Below are positions 17,900 to 29,011 of a stretch of 64,000 nucleotides of DNA, in pieces. This stretch comes from RPQJ01 sp963823535 (GTDB lineage: Bacteria; Pseudomonadota; Gammaproteobacteria; Steroidobacterales; Steroidobacteraceae), in assembly GCA_963823535.1 (NCBI GenBank), contig CAWGLZ010000003.1, positions 310,001-374,000 of the forward strand. The letters run 5' to 3'. Both the position numbers and the translations under genes were made by a program. The notes under the pieces are model-generated. The model was not told the DNA's origin and searched no databases. It saw nothing but the letters and a program-made list of their open reading frames with translations. Numbering within the stretch: the stretch's first letter is position 1; each line of letters opens with the position of its first letter.

Positions 17900-19267
17900 A
17901 TGAGTCTCACCCCGCTCACCGCGCTGTCGCCCGTCGACGGTCGCTACGCCTCCCGCTGCGCCGAGCTGCGCGACCTTTTCAGTGAAGCCGGCCTGGTGCG
18001 CACGCGTGTGCGGGTGGAGATCGCCTGGCTGAACGCACTGGCCGGGCCGAAGGGGCTGCCCGAGATGCAGGGGCTGTCGCCCGCGGACCTTGCACTGGCG
18101 GAGACGATCGCCCGCGACTTCTCCACGGCGGATGCCACGGCCGTCAAGGCCATCGAGCTCGAAACCAATCACGACGTCAAGGCCGTCGAGTATTTCATCA
18201 AGCGCCGGCTCGAGGGACATGCGGGCTGGCGCTCCAGGCTCGAGTTCGTGCACTTCGCCTGTACGTCGGAGGACATCAACAATCTCGCCTACGGACTCCT
18301 GTGCCTCGAGGCACGGGAGCGCGTGCTGCTGCCGCGGATCGATAACCTGGCCAGTGCACTGCGCGCCATGGCGCACGCCCACGCCGACGACGCGATGATG
18401 TCGCGAACCCACGGCCAGCCGGCGACGCCGACGACCCTCGGCAAGGAAGTGGCCGTCTTCGTCCATCGGCTGCGCCAGGCCCGCGAGGCGCTCGCGCGCA
18501 TTCCGATCCGCGGCAAGCTGAACGGCGCCGTGGGCAACTTCAATGCCCACCTGGCAGCCTATCCGGACATCGACTGGCCGGCGCTCGGCAAGCACTTCGT
18601 CGAGACGCTGGGCCTCGAGTGGAACCCGTACACGACGCAGATCGAGCCCCACGACTGGATGGCCGAGTACTTCGACGCGCTCGCGCGCTGCAATACGGTG
18701 CTGCTCGACCTGTCCCGCGACTTCTGGGGCTACATCTCGCTCGGTTACTTCCGGCAGAAGGTGATTGCGGGCGAGGTCGGCTCCTCGACCATGCCGCACA
18801 AGGTCAACCCGATCGACTTCGAGAACGCCGAGGGCAACTTCGGCGTCGCGAATGCACTGCTGCGCTTCATGGCCGAGAAGCTTCCGGTTTCGCGCTGGCA
18901 GCGCGACCTGACCGACTCGACGGTGCAGCGCAACATCGGGGTCGCGCTGGCGCATTCCGACCTCGCGGTGCAGTCGATCTCGCGCGGGCTCGCACGCCTG
19001 GAGGTCGACCGCGAGCGACTGGCGGCGGACCTCGACGCGAACTGGGAACTGCTGGCAGAACCCATCCAGACGGTGATGCGACGCTACTCCGTGCCGGAGG
19101 CCTACGAGCAGTTGAAGTCGCTGACGCGCGGCCGGCGGCTCGACGCCGCGGCGGTGGCCGCCTTCGTCGACCAGTTGCCGATCCCGGAGGCGGAAAAGCG
19201 CAGGCTTCGCGAACTCACGCCGGCGGGCTACATCGGCGCGGCCGCCCGGCTGGCGCGGAGCATCTGA
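17900..19267 (+). CDS. purB: adenylosuccinate lyase
   Basis: Adenylosuccinate lyase, 455 aa, releases fumarate at two steps of purine synthesis (SAICAR to AICAR, and adenylosuccinate to AMP). Clear PurB blocks are LTALSPVDGRY at the start, the TSEDINN motif, SRTHGQPATPTTLGKE, and the signature GSSTMPHKVNPIDFEN near residue 295. Length equals the E. coli enzyme. A TATCAT box lies at 17864-17869, about 30 bases before ATG; no good Shine-Dalgarno is seen. The stop precedes the GNAT start by 4 bases. Confidence 0.97.
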   Translation: MSLTPLTALSPVDGRYASRCAELRDLFSEAGLVRTRVRVEIAWLNALAGPKGLPEMQGLSPADLALAETIARDFSTADATAVKAIELETNHDVKAVEYFIKRRLEGHAGWRSRLEFVHFACTSEDINNLAYGLLCLEARERVLLPRIDNLASALRAMAHAHADDAMMSRTHGQPATPTTLGKEVAVFVHRLRQAREALARIPIRGKLNGAVGNFNAHLAAYPDIDWPALGKHFVETLGLEWNPYTTQIEPHDWMAEYFDALARCNTVLLDLSRDFWGYISLGYFRQKVIAGEVGSSTMPHKVNPIDFENAEGNFGVANALLRFMAEKLPVSRWQRDLTDSTVQRNIGVALAHSDLAVQSISRGLARLEVDRERLAADLDANWELLAEPIQTVMRRYSVPEAYEQLKSLTRGRRLDAAAVAAFVDQLPIPEAEKRRLRELTPAGYIGAAARLARSI

Positions 19268-19271
19268 GGCG

Positions 19272-19772
19272 ATGTCTCACGGGGACGCGGCATGCACGCT
19301 GCGCGCCGCGAGCTGGGGCGAGGACCGCGTTGCCATCGAGCGCGTGCGACGTTGCGTATTCATCGAGGAGCAGGGCGTTCCGGAGGCGGAAGAATGGGAC
19401 GCGGCCGACCCGCGTGCGTGGCACGTGCTGGCCGGGACCGCAAAACGTGACGCAGTCGGCACGGGACGGCTCGAGCCCACCGGTAAGATCGGTCGGGTCG
19501 CAGTGCTGCCGCAGTACCGCGGCACCGGGGTCGGCGGCGCGATCGTGGGCTACCTCGTGAACCAGGCCACAGAACTGGGGTTCACCAGGGTCTATCTTCA
19601 TGCCCAGGCAGCCGCCACCGGATTCTACGAGCGACTGGGTTTCAGGGCCGACGGGCCCGTCTTCGACGAAGTGGGGATTCCGCACGTACGGATGAACCTG
19701 GGGATCGAGCGGAACGATGAACAGCAGGCTGGACGTCACGGGCACGAGGAGCATTCTCTCCTCTCTCGATGA
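19272..19772 (+). CDS. GNAT-family N-acetyltransferase
   Basis: A 166-aa GCN5-related acetyltransferase. The acetyl-CoA-binding motif A reads IGRVAVLPQYRGTGVGGAIV (residues about 75-94), and motif B contains ATGFYERLGF. The N-terminal FIEEQGVPEAEEWD resembles the YjcF/ElaA group; the acceptor substrate is unknown. It starts 4 bases after the purB stop and overlaps the next gene by 56 bases, so the last ~18 residues may not be conserved. Probably co-transcribed with purB. Confidence 0.85.
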   Translation: MSHGDAACTLRAASWGEDRVAIERVRRCVFIEEQGVPEAEEWDAADPRAWHVLAGTAKRDAVGTGRLEPTGKIGRVAVLPQYRGTGVGGAIVGYLVNQATELGFTRVYLHAQAAATGFYERLGFRADGPVFDEVGIPHVRMNLGIERNDEQQAGRHGHEEHSLLSR

Positions 19773-20223
19773 GTATCGGGCGGCGGTCGCCGAACTCGCC
19801 ACCCGGGCCCAGCGCTCCCTGTCGATCTACACGCCTAACCTCGAGCCGCTGCTCTACGACCAGGACTGTTTCCTGGAGCCGGTGAAGCGGCTCGTGCTCG
19901 CACGCAGCCATGCGCGGCTCCGCGTGCTGATCTCGGATCCCGCGCGGGCGTCCCGCGACGGCAACCGGTTCATGCAGATGGCCCGGCGGCTGACGAGCTA
20001 CATCGACCTGCGCAACGTGGCCGGCGACTACCGCAACAACCCCTGCTCCTTCATCGTTGCGGACGACAAGGCGATCGCCTACCGGCAACAGTCCTCACGC
20101 TGGGAAGGCATCGTCGAATACGACGACCAGCAGATCGTGCGTCGCTACCTCGCCTACTTCGACGAGGTATGGGCCGTGAGCCTCATCCAGCCGGAGCTCC
20201 GCGCGACCGCGGTCGATTTCTGA
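19717..20223 (+). CDS. conserved hypothetical protein, possible PLD-like fold
   Basis: I do not recognise this 168-aa protein with certainty. It has no signal peptide or membrane segment. The middle (SLSIYTPNLEPLLYD, LVLARSHARLRVLISDPAR) and the end (CSFIVADDKAIAYRQQ...EGIVEYDDQQIVRRYLAYFDEVW) resemble inactive phospholipase-D-like proteins that lack the HKD motif. The frame overlaps the preceding GNAT gene by 56 bases, which argues for coupled expression and perhaps a joint function. The start at 19717 is the first ATG; GAACG/GAGCG purines lie upstream. Confidence 0.7.
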   Translation: MNSRLDVTGTRSILSSLDEYRAAVAELATRAQRSLSIYTPNLEPLLYDQDCFLEPVKRLVLARSHARLRVLISDPARASRDGNRFMQMARRLTSYIDLRNVAGDYRNNPCSFIVADDKAIAYRQQSSRWEGIVEYDDQQIVRRYLAYFDEVWAVSLIQPELRATAVDF

Positions 20224-20231
20224 GGCCGCCC

Positions 20232-20262
20232 TTGCCTGCGGTTGAGCGAGGATCCGTATAAT
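20232..20262 (+). promoter_or_regulatory. promoter for nudJ (leaderless candidate)
   Basis: A perfect -10 box TATAAT (20257-20262) has a TTGCCT -35-like element 19 bases upstream (20232-20237). The expected transcription start falls on or next to the ATG at 20270. An earlier in-frame ATG at 20261 overlaps the -10 box itself. Confidence 0.5.
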
Positions 20263-20269
20263 GACCGGC

Positions 20270-20746
20270 ATGGTATGGAAGCCGGACGTGACCGTCGCAG
20301 CCGTTGCGGAGCGTGACGGGAAATTCCTGTTCGTCGAGGAACGTGCCAGCGGGCGGGTCGTCCTGAACCAGCCGGCCGGCCATCTCGAGGACGGCGAGAC
20401 CTTGCTCGAGGCCGTGGTGCGCGAGACCCTCGAGGAGACTGCCTGGCAGTTTGAGCCGCGCGCGGTCGTCGGCGTCTACGTCTGGCGGCCGGCACACCTC
20501 ACCCGCACCTTCCTGCGGATCGCATTCGCGGGTGAGCTCGGCGCTCACGATCCCGCGCGACCCCTCGATCGGGGCATCCTGCGGACGCGCTGGCTGACGC
20601 GCGGGCAGCTGGACGGGCCGGCCATGCGACTGCGCAGTCCGCTCGTCAGCCAGTGCGTGGACGACTACATGGCGGGCGCGCGCTATCCACTGTCACTGAT
20701 CAGCCACCTGATGCCGCTCCCGGCGACGCTGGCTGCGAGCGGCTAG
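20270..20746 (+). CDS. nudJ: Nudix phosphatase NudJ
   Basis: A 158-aa Nudix hydrolase of the NudJ type, acting on HMP-pyrophosphate, thiamine pyrophosphate and NTPs in E. coli. The Nudix box reads GHLEDGETLLEAVVRETLEETA near residues 40-62, preceded by the NQPAGH typical of NudJ. The start at 20270 (MVWKPDVTVAAV) aligns with E. coli NudJ better than the ATG at 20261, which falls in the -10 box. As in E. coli, it lies directly upstream of mnmA, 70 bases away. Confidence 0.85.
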   Translation: MVWKPDVTVAAVAERDGKFLFVEERASGRVVLNQPAGHLEDGETLLEAVVRETLEETAWQFEPRAVVGVYVWRPAHLTRTFLRIAFAGELGAHDPARPLDRGILRTRWLTRGQLDGPAMRLRSPLVSQCVDDYMAGARYPLSLISHLMPLPATLAASG

Positions 20747-20803
20747 GGCTCGACCCCGACCCTGCCCCATCCTCGCGATTCCGGCCCGCCCGCGCCCGCG
20801 CGG

Positions 20804-20809
20804 TAGAAT
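20804..20809 (+). promoter_or_regulatory. -10 box of mnmA (leaderless candidate)
   Basis: TAGAAT ends exactly 7 bases before the mnmA ATG, the same spacing as at nudJ. No Shine-Dalgarno intervenes. The -35 is weak (TTCCGG at 20779). Confidence 0.45.
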
Positions 20810-20816
20810 TCGCGGC

Positions 20817-21932
20817 ATGAGCAAACGATCGCGCGTGGTCCTCGGCATCTCCGGCGGCGTCGACTCCGCCGTGGCCGCCGCGTTGCTGAGGGATGCCGGC
20901 CACGACGTGCATGCGCTGTTCATGCGCAACTGGGACGAGGACGAGGACGGCTACTGCACCGCCGCGGCGGACCTGCAGGATGCGCGCCGTGTGTGCGAGG
21001 ACCTCGCGATCCCGCTGCACACCGTCAGCTTCGCCGCGCAATACCGGGAGCGCGTGTTCGAGCACTTCCTGGACGAACTGCGCCGCGGTCGCACGCCGAA
21101 TCCCGACGTTGCCTGCAACCGGGAGATCAAGTTCGGCGTGTGCTTCGAGCACGCGCGGCGCCTGGGGGCGGACTACTTCGCCACGGGCCACTATGCGCGC
21201 GTCGCCATGGTGGACGGACAGGCGAGCCTGCTGCGCGGGGTCGACGCGGCCAAGGACCAGAGCTATTTCCTGCATACGGTGCCCGGCGAGCAGCTGGCGC
21301 GAACGCTGTTCCCGATCGGTCACCTGCGCAAGGCAGAGGTGCGGCAGCTGGCGCACGAGCGTGCGCTTCCCGTGCACGACAAGCGTGACAGCACGGGAAT
21401 CTGCTTCATCGGCGAGCGGCCGTTCGCGGAGTTCCTCGCGCGCTACCTGCCGGCCCGGCCGGGCCCGATCGAGACCACCGGCGGTCGTCGGGTGGGCGAA
21501 CACCGGGGCCTCATGTACTACACGCTGGGCCAGCGCCAGGGACTCTCGGTGGGCGGCGTGAAGGGCGCGAGCGAGGCGCCGTGGTACGTCGCGGACAAGG
21601 ACCTCGCCCGGAATGTCCTGGTCGTCACGCAGCAGCACGACGATCCACGCCTGTTGTGCGCGGAATTCGCGACCGAAGCGGCTCGATGGATCGGCGGGAG
21701 CGCGCCCGCACGGACGTTCGCCTGCACGGTGAAGACCCGTTACCGGCAGCCGGACCAGGCCTGCACCGTCAGCCTGCGGGTTGACGGCGGGTGCGTCGTC
21801 ACGATGCCAGCCGCGCAGCGAGCCGTCACACCCGGCCAGTCGGCCGTCTTCTATGCGGCGGATGTCTGCCTCGGCGGAGCGGTGATCGCCTCGACGGTCA
21901 GTGCCGACGCCCCTGCCGCGGTCGCCTCCTGA
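20817..21932 (+). CDS. mnmA: tRNA-specific 2-thiouridylase
   Basis: MnmA, 371 aa, inserts sulfur at position 2 of the wobble uridine in tRNA(Lys, Glu, Gln), using ATP and a sulfur relay. The PP-loop GISGGVDSAVAAALL is at residues 9-23. NPDVACNREIKF holds the first catalytic Cys, and DSTGICFIGERPF the second. The MRNWDEDEDGYC stretch is also typical. Standard length. The upstream nudJ-mnmA order is conserved with enterobacteria. No Shine-Dalgarno is seen before the ATG; see the -10 box 7 bases upstream. Confidence 0.96.
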   Translation: MSKRSRVVLGISGGVDSAVAAALLRDAGHDVHALFMRNWDEDEDGYCTAAADLQDARRVCEDLAIPLHTVSFAAQYRERVFEHFLDELRRGRTPNPDVACNREIKFGVCFEHARRLGADYFATGHYARVAMVDGQASLLRGVDAAKDQSYFLHTVPGEQLARTLFPIGHLRKAEVRQLAHERALPVHDKRDSTGICFIGERPFAEFLARYLPARPGPIETTGGRRVGEHRGLMYYTLGQRQGLSVGGVKGASEAPWYVADKDLARNVLVVTQQHDDPRLLCAEFATEAARWIGGSAPARTFACTVKTRYRQPDQACTVSLRVDGGCVVTMPAAQRAVTPGQSAVFYAADVCLGGAVIASTVSADAPAAVAS

Positions 21933-21937
21933 ACCGC

Positions 21938-21943
21938 TATAAT
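21938..21943 (+). promoter_or_regulatory. -10 box of acnA
   Basis: TATAAT six bases after the mnmA stop, about 42 bases before the acnA ATG. Unlike nudJ and mnmA, this gene has a proper Shine-Dalgarno (CGGAGG). The -35 is not obvious. Confidence 0.5.
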
Positions 21944-21984
21944 TCGCCGATTCAGTCGGGCCCGAGCGTTTCCCCGGAGGTTTC

Positions 21985-24678
<2,694 letters not shown>

Positions 24679-24699
24679 GCGCGCCGTGCGGAGGGTCGG

Positions 24700-25473
24700 G
24701 TGGGGATCGTGAAGTACGACTCCCCTCCTGTCCCTCGCGAAGTGCTCGGGCGGGCGGCTGCACTGCTCGGGCGGGCGCGCAGCATCTGCGTGCTGACCGG
24801 CGCCGGGATTTCCTCGGAAAGCGGTATTCCGACGTTTCGCGATGCTCAGGAAGGCTTCTGGGCACAGGTCGACCCGCTCGACCTGGCAACGCCCGAGGGC
24901 TTCGAGCGTGACCCCGAACTCGTCTGGCGCTGGTACGAGTGGCGCCGGGAGCTGGTTCGGGGCGCCCAGCCGAATCCGGGGCACCATGCGCTCGCCCGTC
25001 TCGCGTCCCGTGTGCCGAGCCTGACGCTGGTGACCCAGAACGTGGATGGCCTGCACCAGCGGGCGGGAAGCTCCGGGGTGATCGAGTATCACGGGAACAT
25101 CCTGCGCGATCGCTGCACGCTCGAGCAGGTCGTTGCCGGGCGAACGCGGGACTCGGGCGGCGGGCTGCCCCGCTGCGAGTCCTGCGGCGGCCTCTTGCGT
25201 CCCGACGTCGTGTGGTTCGGCGAAATGATCCCGCGTGACGCGCTGCTGAGGTCCGACGCCGCCGTTCAGGCCTGCGACCTGTTCCTGTCCATCGGCACGT
25301 CCTCGCTGGTCTACCCGGCCGCCGGGCTGGCCGAGACGGCGCTCGGGCGCGGGATTCCGGTGATCGAGGTCAATCCGAACCCGACGGACCTGAGCCCGCG
25401 CGCCGACATCGTGCTGCGCGGCCCGTCGGGCGAGGTCCTGCCGGCACTGCTGGCCGCCGCCGGCGCCGGGTAG
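24700..25473 (+). CDS. cobB: NAD-dependent protein deacylase, CobB-type sirtuin
   Basis: A class III sirtuin, 257 aa, removes acyl groups from lysines using NAD. GAGISSESGIPTFRD (residues 34-48), TQNVDGLHQRAGS and the catalytic His in YHGNI are present. The YEWRREL stretch keeps the Tyr and Arg (YxxR) associated with desuccinylase/demalonylase activity. The zinc site is CobB-like, with a single Cys (RCTLEQ) in place of the first CxxC and an intact RCESCGG second pair. The start is a GTG at 24700 with GGAGGG 5 bases upstream. It follows acnA by 21 bases and is convergent with the outer-membrane gene. Confidence 0.92.
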   Translation: MGIVKYDSPPVPREVLGRAAALLGRARSICVLTGAGISSESGIPTFRDAQEGFWAQVDPLDLATPEGFERDPELVWRWYEWRRELVRGAQPNPGHHALARLASRVPSLTLVTQNVDGLHQRAGSSGVIEYHGNILRDRCTLEQVVAGRTRDSGGGLPRCESCGGLLRPDVVWFGEMIPRDALLRSDAAVQACDLFLSIGTSSLVYPAAGLAETALGRGIPVIEVNPNPTDLSPRADIVLRGPSGEVLPALLAAAGAG

Positions 25474-25495
25474 CTCAAGAAGCTCCGCTGACTCT

Positions 25496-26986
25496 CTAGA
25501 AGCTCAGGTTGAGGTCCGTCGTGAACACCCAGCCGTCGCCGCCGACGATGAATGGCACGCTCGCATAGCCCACAGGCGACCGGTCGAGGTAGAGGCCCTG
25601 CAGGTTGACGCGCAGTTCCTTGCGCTTCAGCGGGAACCAGTTGACGCCGAGCGCCAGGTCCCAGGGATCACCGTACTGGCCGAAGATCTTCGAACCCGAC
25701 GCATAGCCCTGCAGCGAACCCGGCAGCAGCATGGCCGACGTCTGCAACTGGAAACCATGGTCGAACAGGTCGTCCACCGGGATCTCGCCGACCGTCTGGA
25801 AATTGTCGACCCAGCGCCAGTAATACTCACCGTCCAGGGACCAGCCGCGCAGCTTGAGCCCCGCGCTCGCGGCGGCCATCCGGTAGCTGGCCTTCTTGAT
25901 CCGTCCATCGGTCGCAAAGGCGTCCGGCTGGAAGATGCGGGTTCCATCGGACAGGCGGATCTGGCTGTTCTCGAAGTCGTTGACGCCCGGCTGGCTCTGC
26001 GCGTCCTCGCGGCTGCGCGTGAAATGCAGGCTGAAGAGGGTTGCCAGGTCGTCGTGATATTCGTAGTCGCCGAAGCCTTCGCCGGGTCCGTACTCACCGG
26101 TAGTGGGCATCCACCAAAGGGCGCCTGACATCGTGTTGAAATTGCCATCCAGCTGACCGGCATCCACCCCGAGCTGGCTCAGGTTGTTGCCGATCATGAA
26201 ACGGTACTTGAGCGTGTCGCCGAGCTTGCCCCAGGCCCAGATCCCGCTGGTGTAGGAACCCCGGAAGAACTCGTCCGCCACCGTCCGGTTGTCCACCCGC
26301 AGCCAGTTGGGGAAGGTGTAGTTCGTCGAGCGCGTCGAGGGCAGCGCGCCGATGCCGCCCGCAAGGCTGAAGGCGTCGTTGAAGCGATAGCTCAGGTTGC
26401 CGGCGACCACGACCTGCGCCCCCTGGCCCTGGCTCGTGTTGCTGGTCCAGGTGTAGAACAGGTAGCGGAAATCCGGGTCGAACAGCCAGCCCTTGAAGCT
26501 CATGTTGACCTTCTGCAGCTGCACGTCCTGCCGCAGGTCGAGGTTGCTGGTGCGGCCGAAGGAATCCGTGTAGCTGTCCTCGAGCGCTTTCTGGTTCAGG
26601 TAGCGGACGTACGAGAAGATGCTGAAGTCGACCTCACCCAGGTCGGATCGGGCCAGCACCATGCCTTTTCCGCCTTCGTAGCGCCCCCACTGGTCGTCGT
26701 CCGGGATCGACCGGTCGACCGCGATGGGTGGCACCTCTGAGGCCCCGGTCACCGGTGTCGGTGGCGGCACCGCTGCCGCGGTCGGGCCAGCGACCGCCCC
26801 TGTCTGGAGCTGGGTCTCGAGCTGGTGGATGCGCGCATCGCGCTCCACGAGCTGGGCTTCGAGCTGGGTCTGCCGCGCTTCCAGGGCCCGGAGCCGCGCC
26901 TCGATCGAGCTGTCCACGTCGGCGGCATCCGCCGCCATCGGAGCCGTCGCTAGCAGTGCAACCGTCAACATTCGGGTGATCTTCAT
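25496..26986 (-). CDS. outer-membrane beta-barrel protein with N-terminal coiled coil
   Basis: A 496-aa protein with a Sec signal peptide (cleavage near ADAADV, residue 22). A heptad-like segment with repeated LEARQTQLEAQL and IHQLETQLQ (residues 30-65) is followed by a proline-rich linker. The rest is an alternating beta-rich region ending in a terminal Phe (TTDLNLSF), as expected for a BAM-inserted barrel. The architecture resembles phosphate-selective porin-like (OprP/OprO) proteins. I cannot name a substrate. AGGAAGGA lies 5 bases before the ATG. A 365-base intergenic region separates it from divergent msrP. Confidence 0.75.
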   Translation of the reverse strand: MKITRMLTVALLATAPMAADAADVDSSIEARLRALEARQTQLEAQLVERDARIHQLETQLQTGAVAGPTAAAVPPPTPVTGASEVPPIAVDRSIPDDDQWGRYEGGKGMVLARSDLGEVDFSIFSYVRYLNQKALEDSYTDSFGRTSNLDLRQDVQLQKVNMSFKGWLFDPDFRYLFYTWTSNTSQGQGAQVVVAGNLSYRFNDAFSLAGGIGALPSTRSTNYTFPNWLRVDNRTVADEFFRGSYTSGIWAWGKLGDTLKYRFMIGNNLSQLGVDAGQLDGNFNTMSGALWWMPTTGEYGPGEGFGDYEYHDDLATLFSLHFTRSREDAQSQPGVNDFENSQIRLSDGTRIFQPDAFATDGRIKKASYRMAAASAGLKLRGWSLDGEYYWRWVDNFQTVGEIPVDDLFDHGFQLQTSAMLLPGSLQGYASGSKIFGQYGDPWDLALGVNWFPLKRKELRVNLQGLYLDRSPVGYASVPFIVGGDGWVFTTDLNLSF

Positions 26987-27351
26987 CGAATCCTTCCTCG
27001 TTCGCTCAACTGTCGCCTGCCGCTTCCCGGGCGGAGGTCGTCACGTGGGCCCCGTCGAACAGGCCTGGCAAGCGGAATCCGACGGTGCCGACCGGCTGAG
27101 CGTGCTGAACCCTTCTTCAGACATGTTTTTTCATGGGGTGCGTGCATGCGGGGCTGAATCGACGGCCGGGAACCATTCGAACCGGTCGATGAGGACCAAC
27201 GGCGCCGGCGGCAAACCTGGGCCATCAATCCATCGGCTGCGCATTATGGACGCAATCAATGACCCACTGAAGCGGTCTACTTTGTTAGAGACCCCCGGTT
27301 GACAGTCCCACGTGACGCGGGTGGCCGGCCAGTCCGAGCGGAGAATCCACG
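26987..27351 (+). other. intergenic region between porin-like gene and msrP
   Basis: This 365-base divergent spacer carries the ribosome binding sites of both flanking genes (minus AGGAAGGA near 26992; plus CGGAGA at 27339-27344). A TTGACA -35-like box lies at 27299, with no matching -10 that I would defend. A short T-rich run (TGTTTTTTCATG) lies at 27121-27132. I see no convincing gene, riboswitch or terminator. Confidence 0.4.
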
Positions 27352-28290
27352 GTGCCAAAGCGATCGAAACCCGACCTGCAGCCTTCCGAGATCACCCCGC
27401 AAGCGGTGTACCTGAATCGACGGCGCCTGCTGCAGGGCATGGCCGGGGCGGCGCTTGTGGGTCCGTTCACCCCGGGCCTGGCCGCGACGTCCCTCAAGTA
27501 TCGCAGGAACGCTGCCTTGAGCACTTCCGATCCTGCAAATTCCTATGAAGATATAAAGAGTTACAACAACTTCTACGAATTTGGCACAGATAAGTCGGAT
27601 CCGGCAGAACGCTCCGGGCAATTCCGCTCTCGGCCATGGAGCGTCAGCGTCGCCGGCGAGGCCGAGGTCACCGGCACCTTCACGCTCGAGGACATTCTGA
27701 AGCCGCACGCACTCGAGGAACGCATCTACCGGCTGCGCTGCGTCGAGGCCTGGTCCATGGTGATCCCGTGGGTCGGATTCCCCCTCGCAGACCTGATCAA
27801 GCGGTTCCGCCCGACCTCACGCGCCCGGTACGTGGCCTTCAAGACGATCCTGCGGCCAGAGGAGATGCCGGGACAGCGCTTCCCTGTGCTCGAGTGGCCG
27901 TACGTCGAGGGATTGCGCATGGACGAGGCGATGCACCCACTCACGATCCTCGCCGTCGGCGTCTACGGCGAGACGCTGCCGAACCAGAACGGCGCGCCGC
28001 TCAGGCTGGTGGTCCCCTGGAAATACGGCTTCAAGAGCATCAAGTCCATCGTCGAGATCCGCTTCGCCGAGAAGCAGCCGTCGACGTCGTGGAACCTGTC
28101 CGCACCGCGCGAGTACGGGTTCTATGCCAACGTGAATCCCGAGGTGGATCATCCGCGCTGGAGCCAGGCCCGGGAGCGGCGCATTGGCGCCGGGCTCTTC
28201 GCGCCCCGTGAGCCCACCCGGATGTTCAACGGCTACGCCGAGCAGGTTGCCTCGCTGTACAGGGGCATGGACCTGCGGAAGAATTTCTAG
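27352..28290 (+). CDS. msrP: protein-methionine-sulfoxide reductase catalytic subunit MsrP
   Basis: MsrP (YedY), 312 aa, is a periplasmic molybdopterin enzyme that repairs oxidised methionines of envelope proteins. The N-terminus has a twin-arginine signal (NRRRLLQGMAGAAL, residues 22-35). The molybdenum-ligating Cys is in RLRCVEAWSMVIPWVGFPL near residue 126. NLSAPREYGFYANVNPEVDHPRW-type residues close the domain. The start is a GTG at 27352 with CGGAGA 7 bases upstream. It is followed 49 bases later by its membrane partner msrQ. Its need for molybdopterin fits the presence of modABC elsewhere in the window. Confidence 0.95.
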   Translation: MPKRSKPDLQPSEITPQAVYLNRRRLLQGMAGAALVGPFTPGLAATSLKYRRNAALSTSDPANSYEDIKSYNNFYEFGTDKSDPAERSGQFRSRPWSVSVAGEAEVTGTFTLEDILKPHALEERIYRLRCVEAWSMVIPWVGFPLADLIKRFRPTSRARYVAFKTILRPEEMPGQRFPVLEWPYVEGLRMDEAMHPLTILAVGVYGETLPNQNGAPLRLVVPWKYGFKSIKSIVEIRFAEKQPSTSWNLSAPREYGFYANVNPEVDHPRWSQARERRIGAGLFAPREPTRMFNGYAEQVASLYRGMDLRKNF

Positions 28291-28339
28291 CCGCGATGGC
28301 GCTCCCCGTGCCGTCGGTCACGCGTTTCCAGAAGTATCC

Positions 28340-29011
28340 ATGCGACGTTACCTGAAGCCCGTCCTGTTCATCCTGTGCTCGCTGCCGCTCGCCTGGCTCC
28401 TGGCCCGGGCTTTTGGCGTTGCGGGTCTCGGGCTCGGCGCCAATCCGATCGACGAAATCATGGATCGGCTCGGCGACTGGGGCCTGCGGCTGCTGCTCGC
28501 GACGCTGTGCGTCACGCCGCTGGCGGTGATCCTGCGCAAACCCTGGCTCATGGGCGTACGTCGCATGCTGGGACTCTTCGCATTCACCTACCTGAGCCTC
28601 CATTTCCTGAACTGGCTGGTGCTTGACCAGTGGTTCGATCTTCGCGCGATCGCCGCGGACATCGCCAAGCGGCCCTATATCACCGTGGGGTTCTCGGCGT
28701 TCCTGCTGCTGGTGCCGCTCGCGGTCACCTCGACCGCCGGATGGATGCGGCGCCTGGGCCGCCGCTGGCATCGCCTGCACCGGCTCGTCTATCCCGCGGC
28801 GGTGCTGGGCTGCGTGCACTTCTGGTGGCAGGTCAAGGCCGACTGGCGGGAGCCGGCGGCGTACGCGGCGATTCTCGCGGTGCTGCTGGGCTGGCGGGTC
28901 CTGCGCGCGAGAAGGCGGCGCACGGGCCCGCCGGGTCACGAGGGTGTGCTGCGCAGCTTGACCCAGGTGTGGGCGAAGACGGCCGCCATGATCAGTACGA
29001 CGCCGAGGTAG
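28340..29011 (+). CDS. msrQ: heme-binding membrane subunit MsrQ
   Basis: MsrQ (YedZ), 223 aa, is the inner-membrane haem b protein that passes electrons from quinones to MsrP. Six hydrophobic helices are visible, with candidate haem histidines in YLSLHFLNW, RRWHRLHRLVY and GCVHFWWQ. The start at 28340 (MRRYLKPVLFILCS) matches the family; the open frame extends further upstream inside msrP but without homology. The last 76 bases overlap the convergent EamA gene, giving a slightly long C-terminus. Confidence 0.93.
   Translation: MRRYLKPVLFILCSLPLAWLLARAFGVAGLGLGANPIDEIMDRLGDWGLRLLLATLCVTPLAVILRKPWLMGVRRMLGLFAFTYLSLHFLNWLVLDQWFDLRAIAADIAKRPYITVGFSAFLLLVPLAVTSTAGWMRRLGRRWHRLHRLVYPAAVLGCVHFWWQVKADWREPAAYAAILAVLLGWRVLRARRRRTGPPGHEGVLRSLTQVWAKTAAMISTTPR

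Noticed and set aside
15259..17985. Plus-strand open frame of 908 codons opposite mazG, Nudix and fumC
   Set aside because: It is an antisense shadow; the genuine minus-strand genes have clear family motifs.
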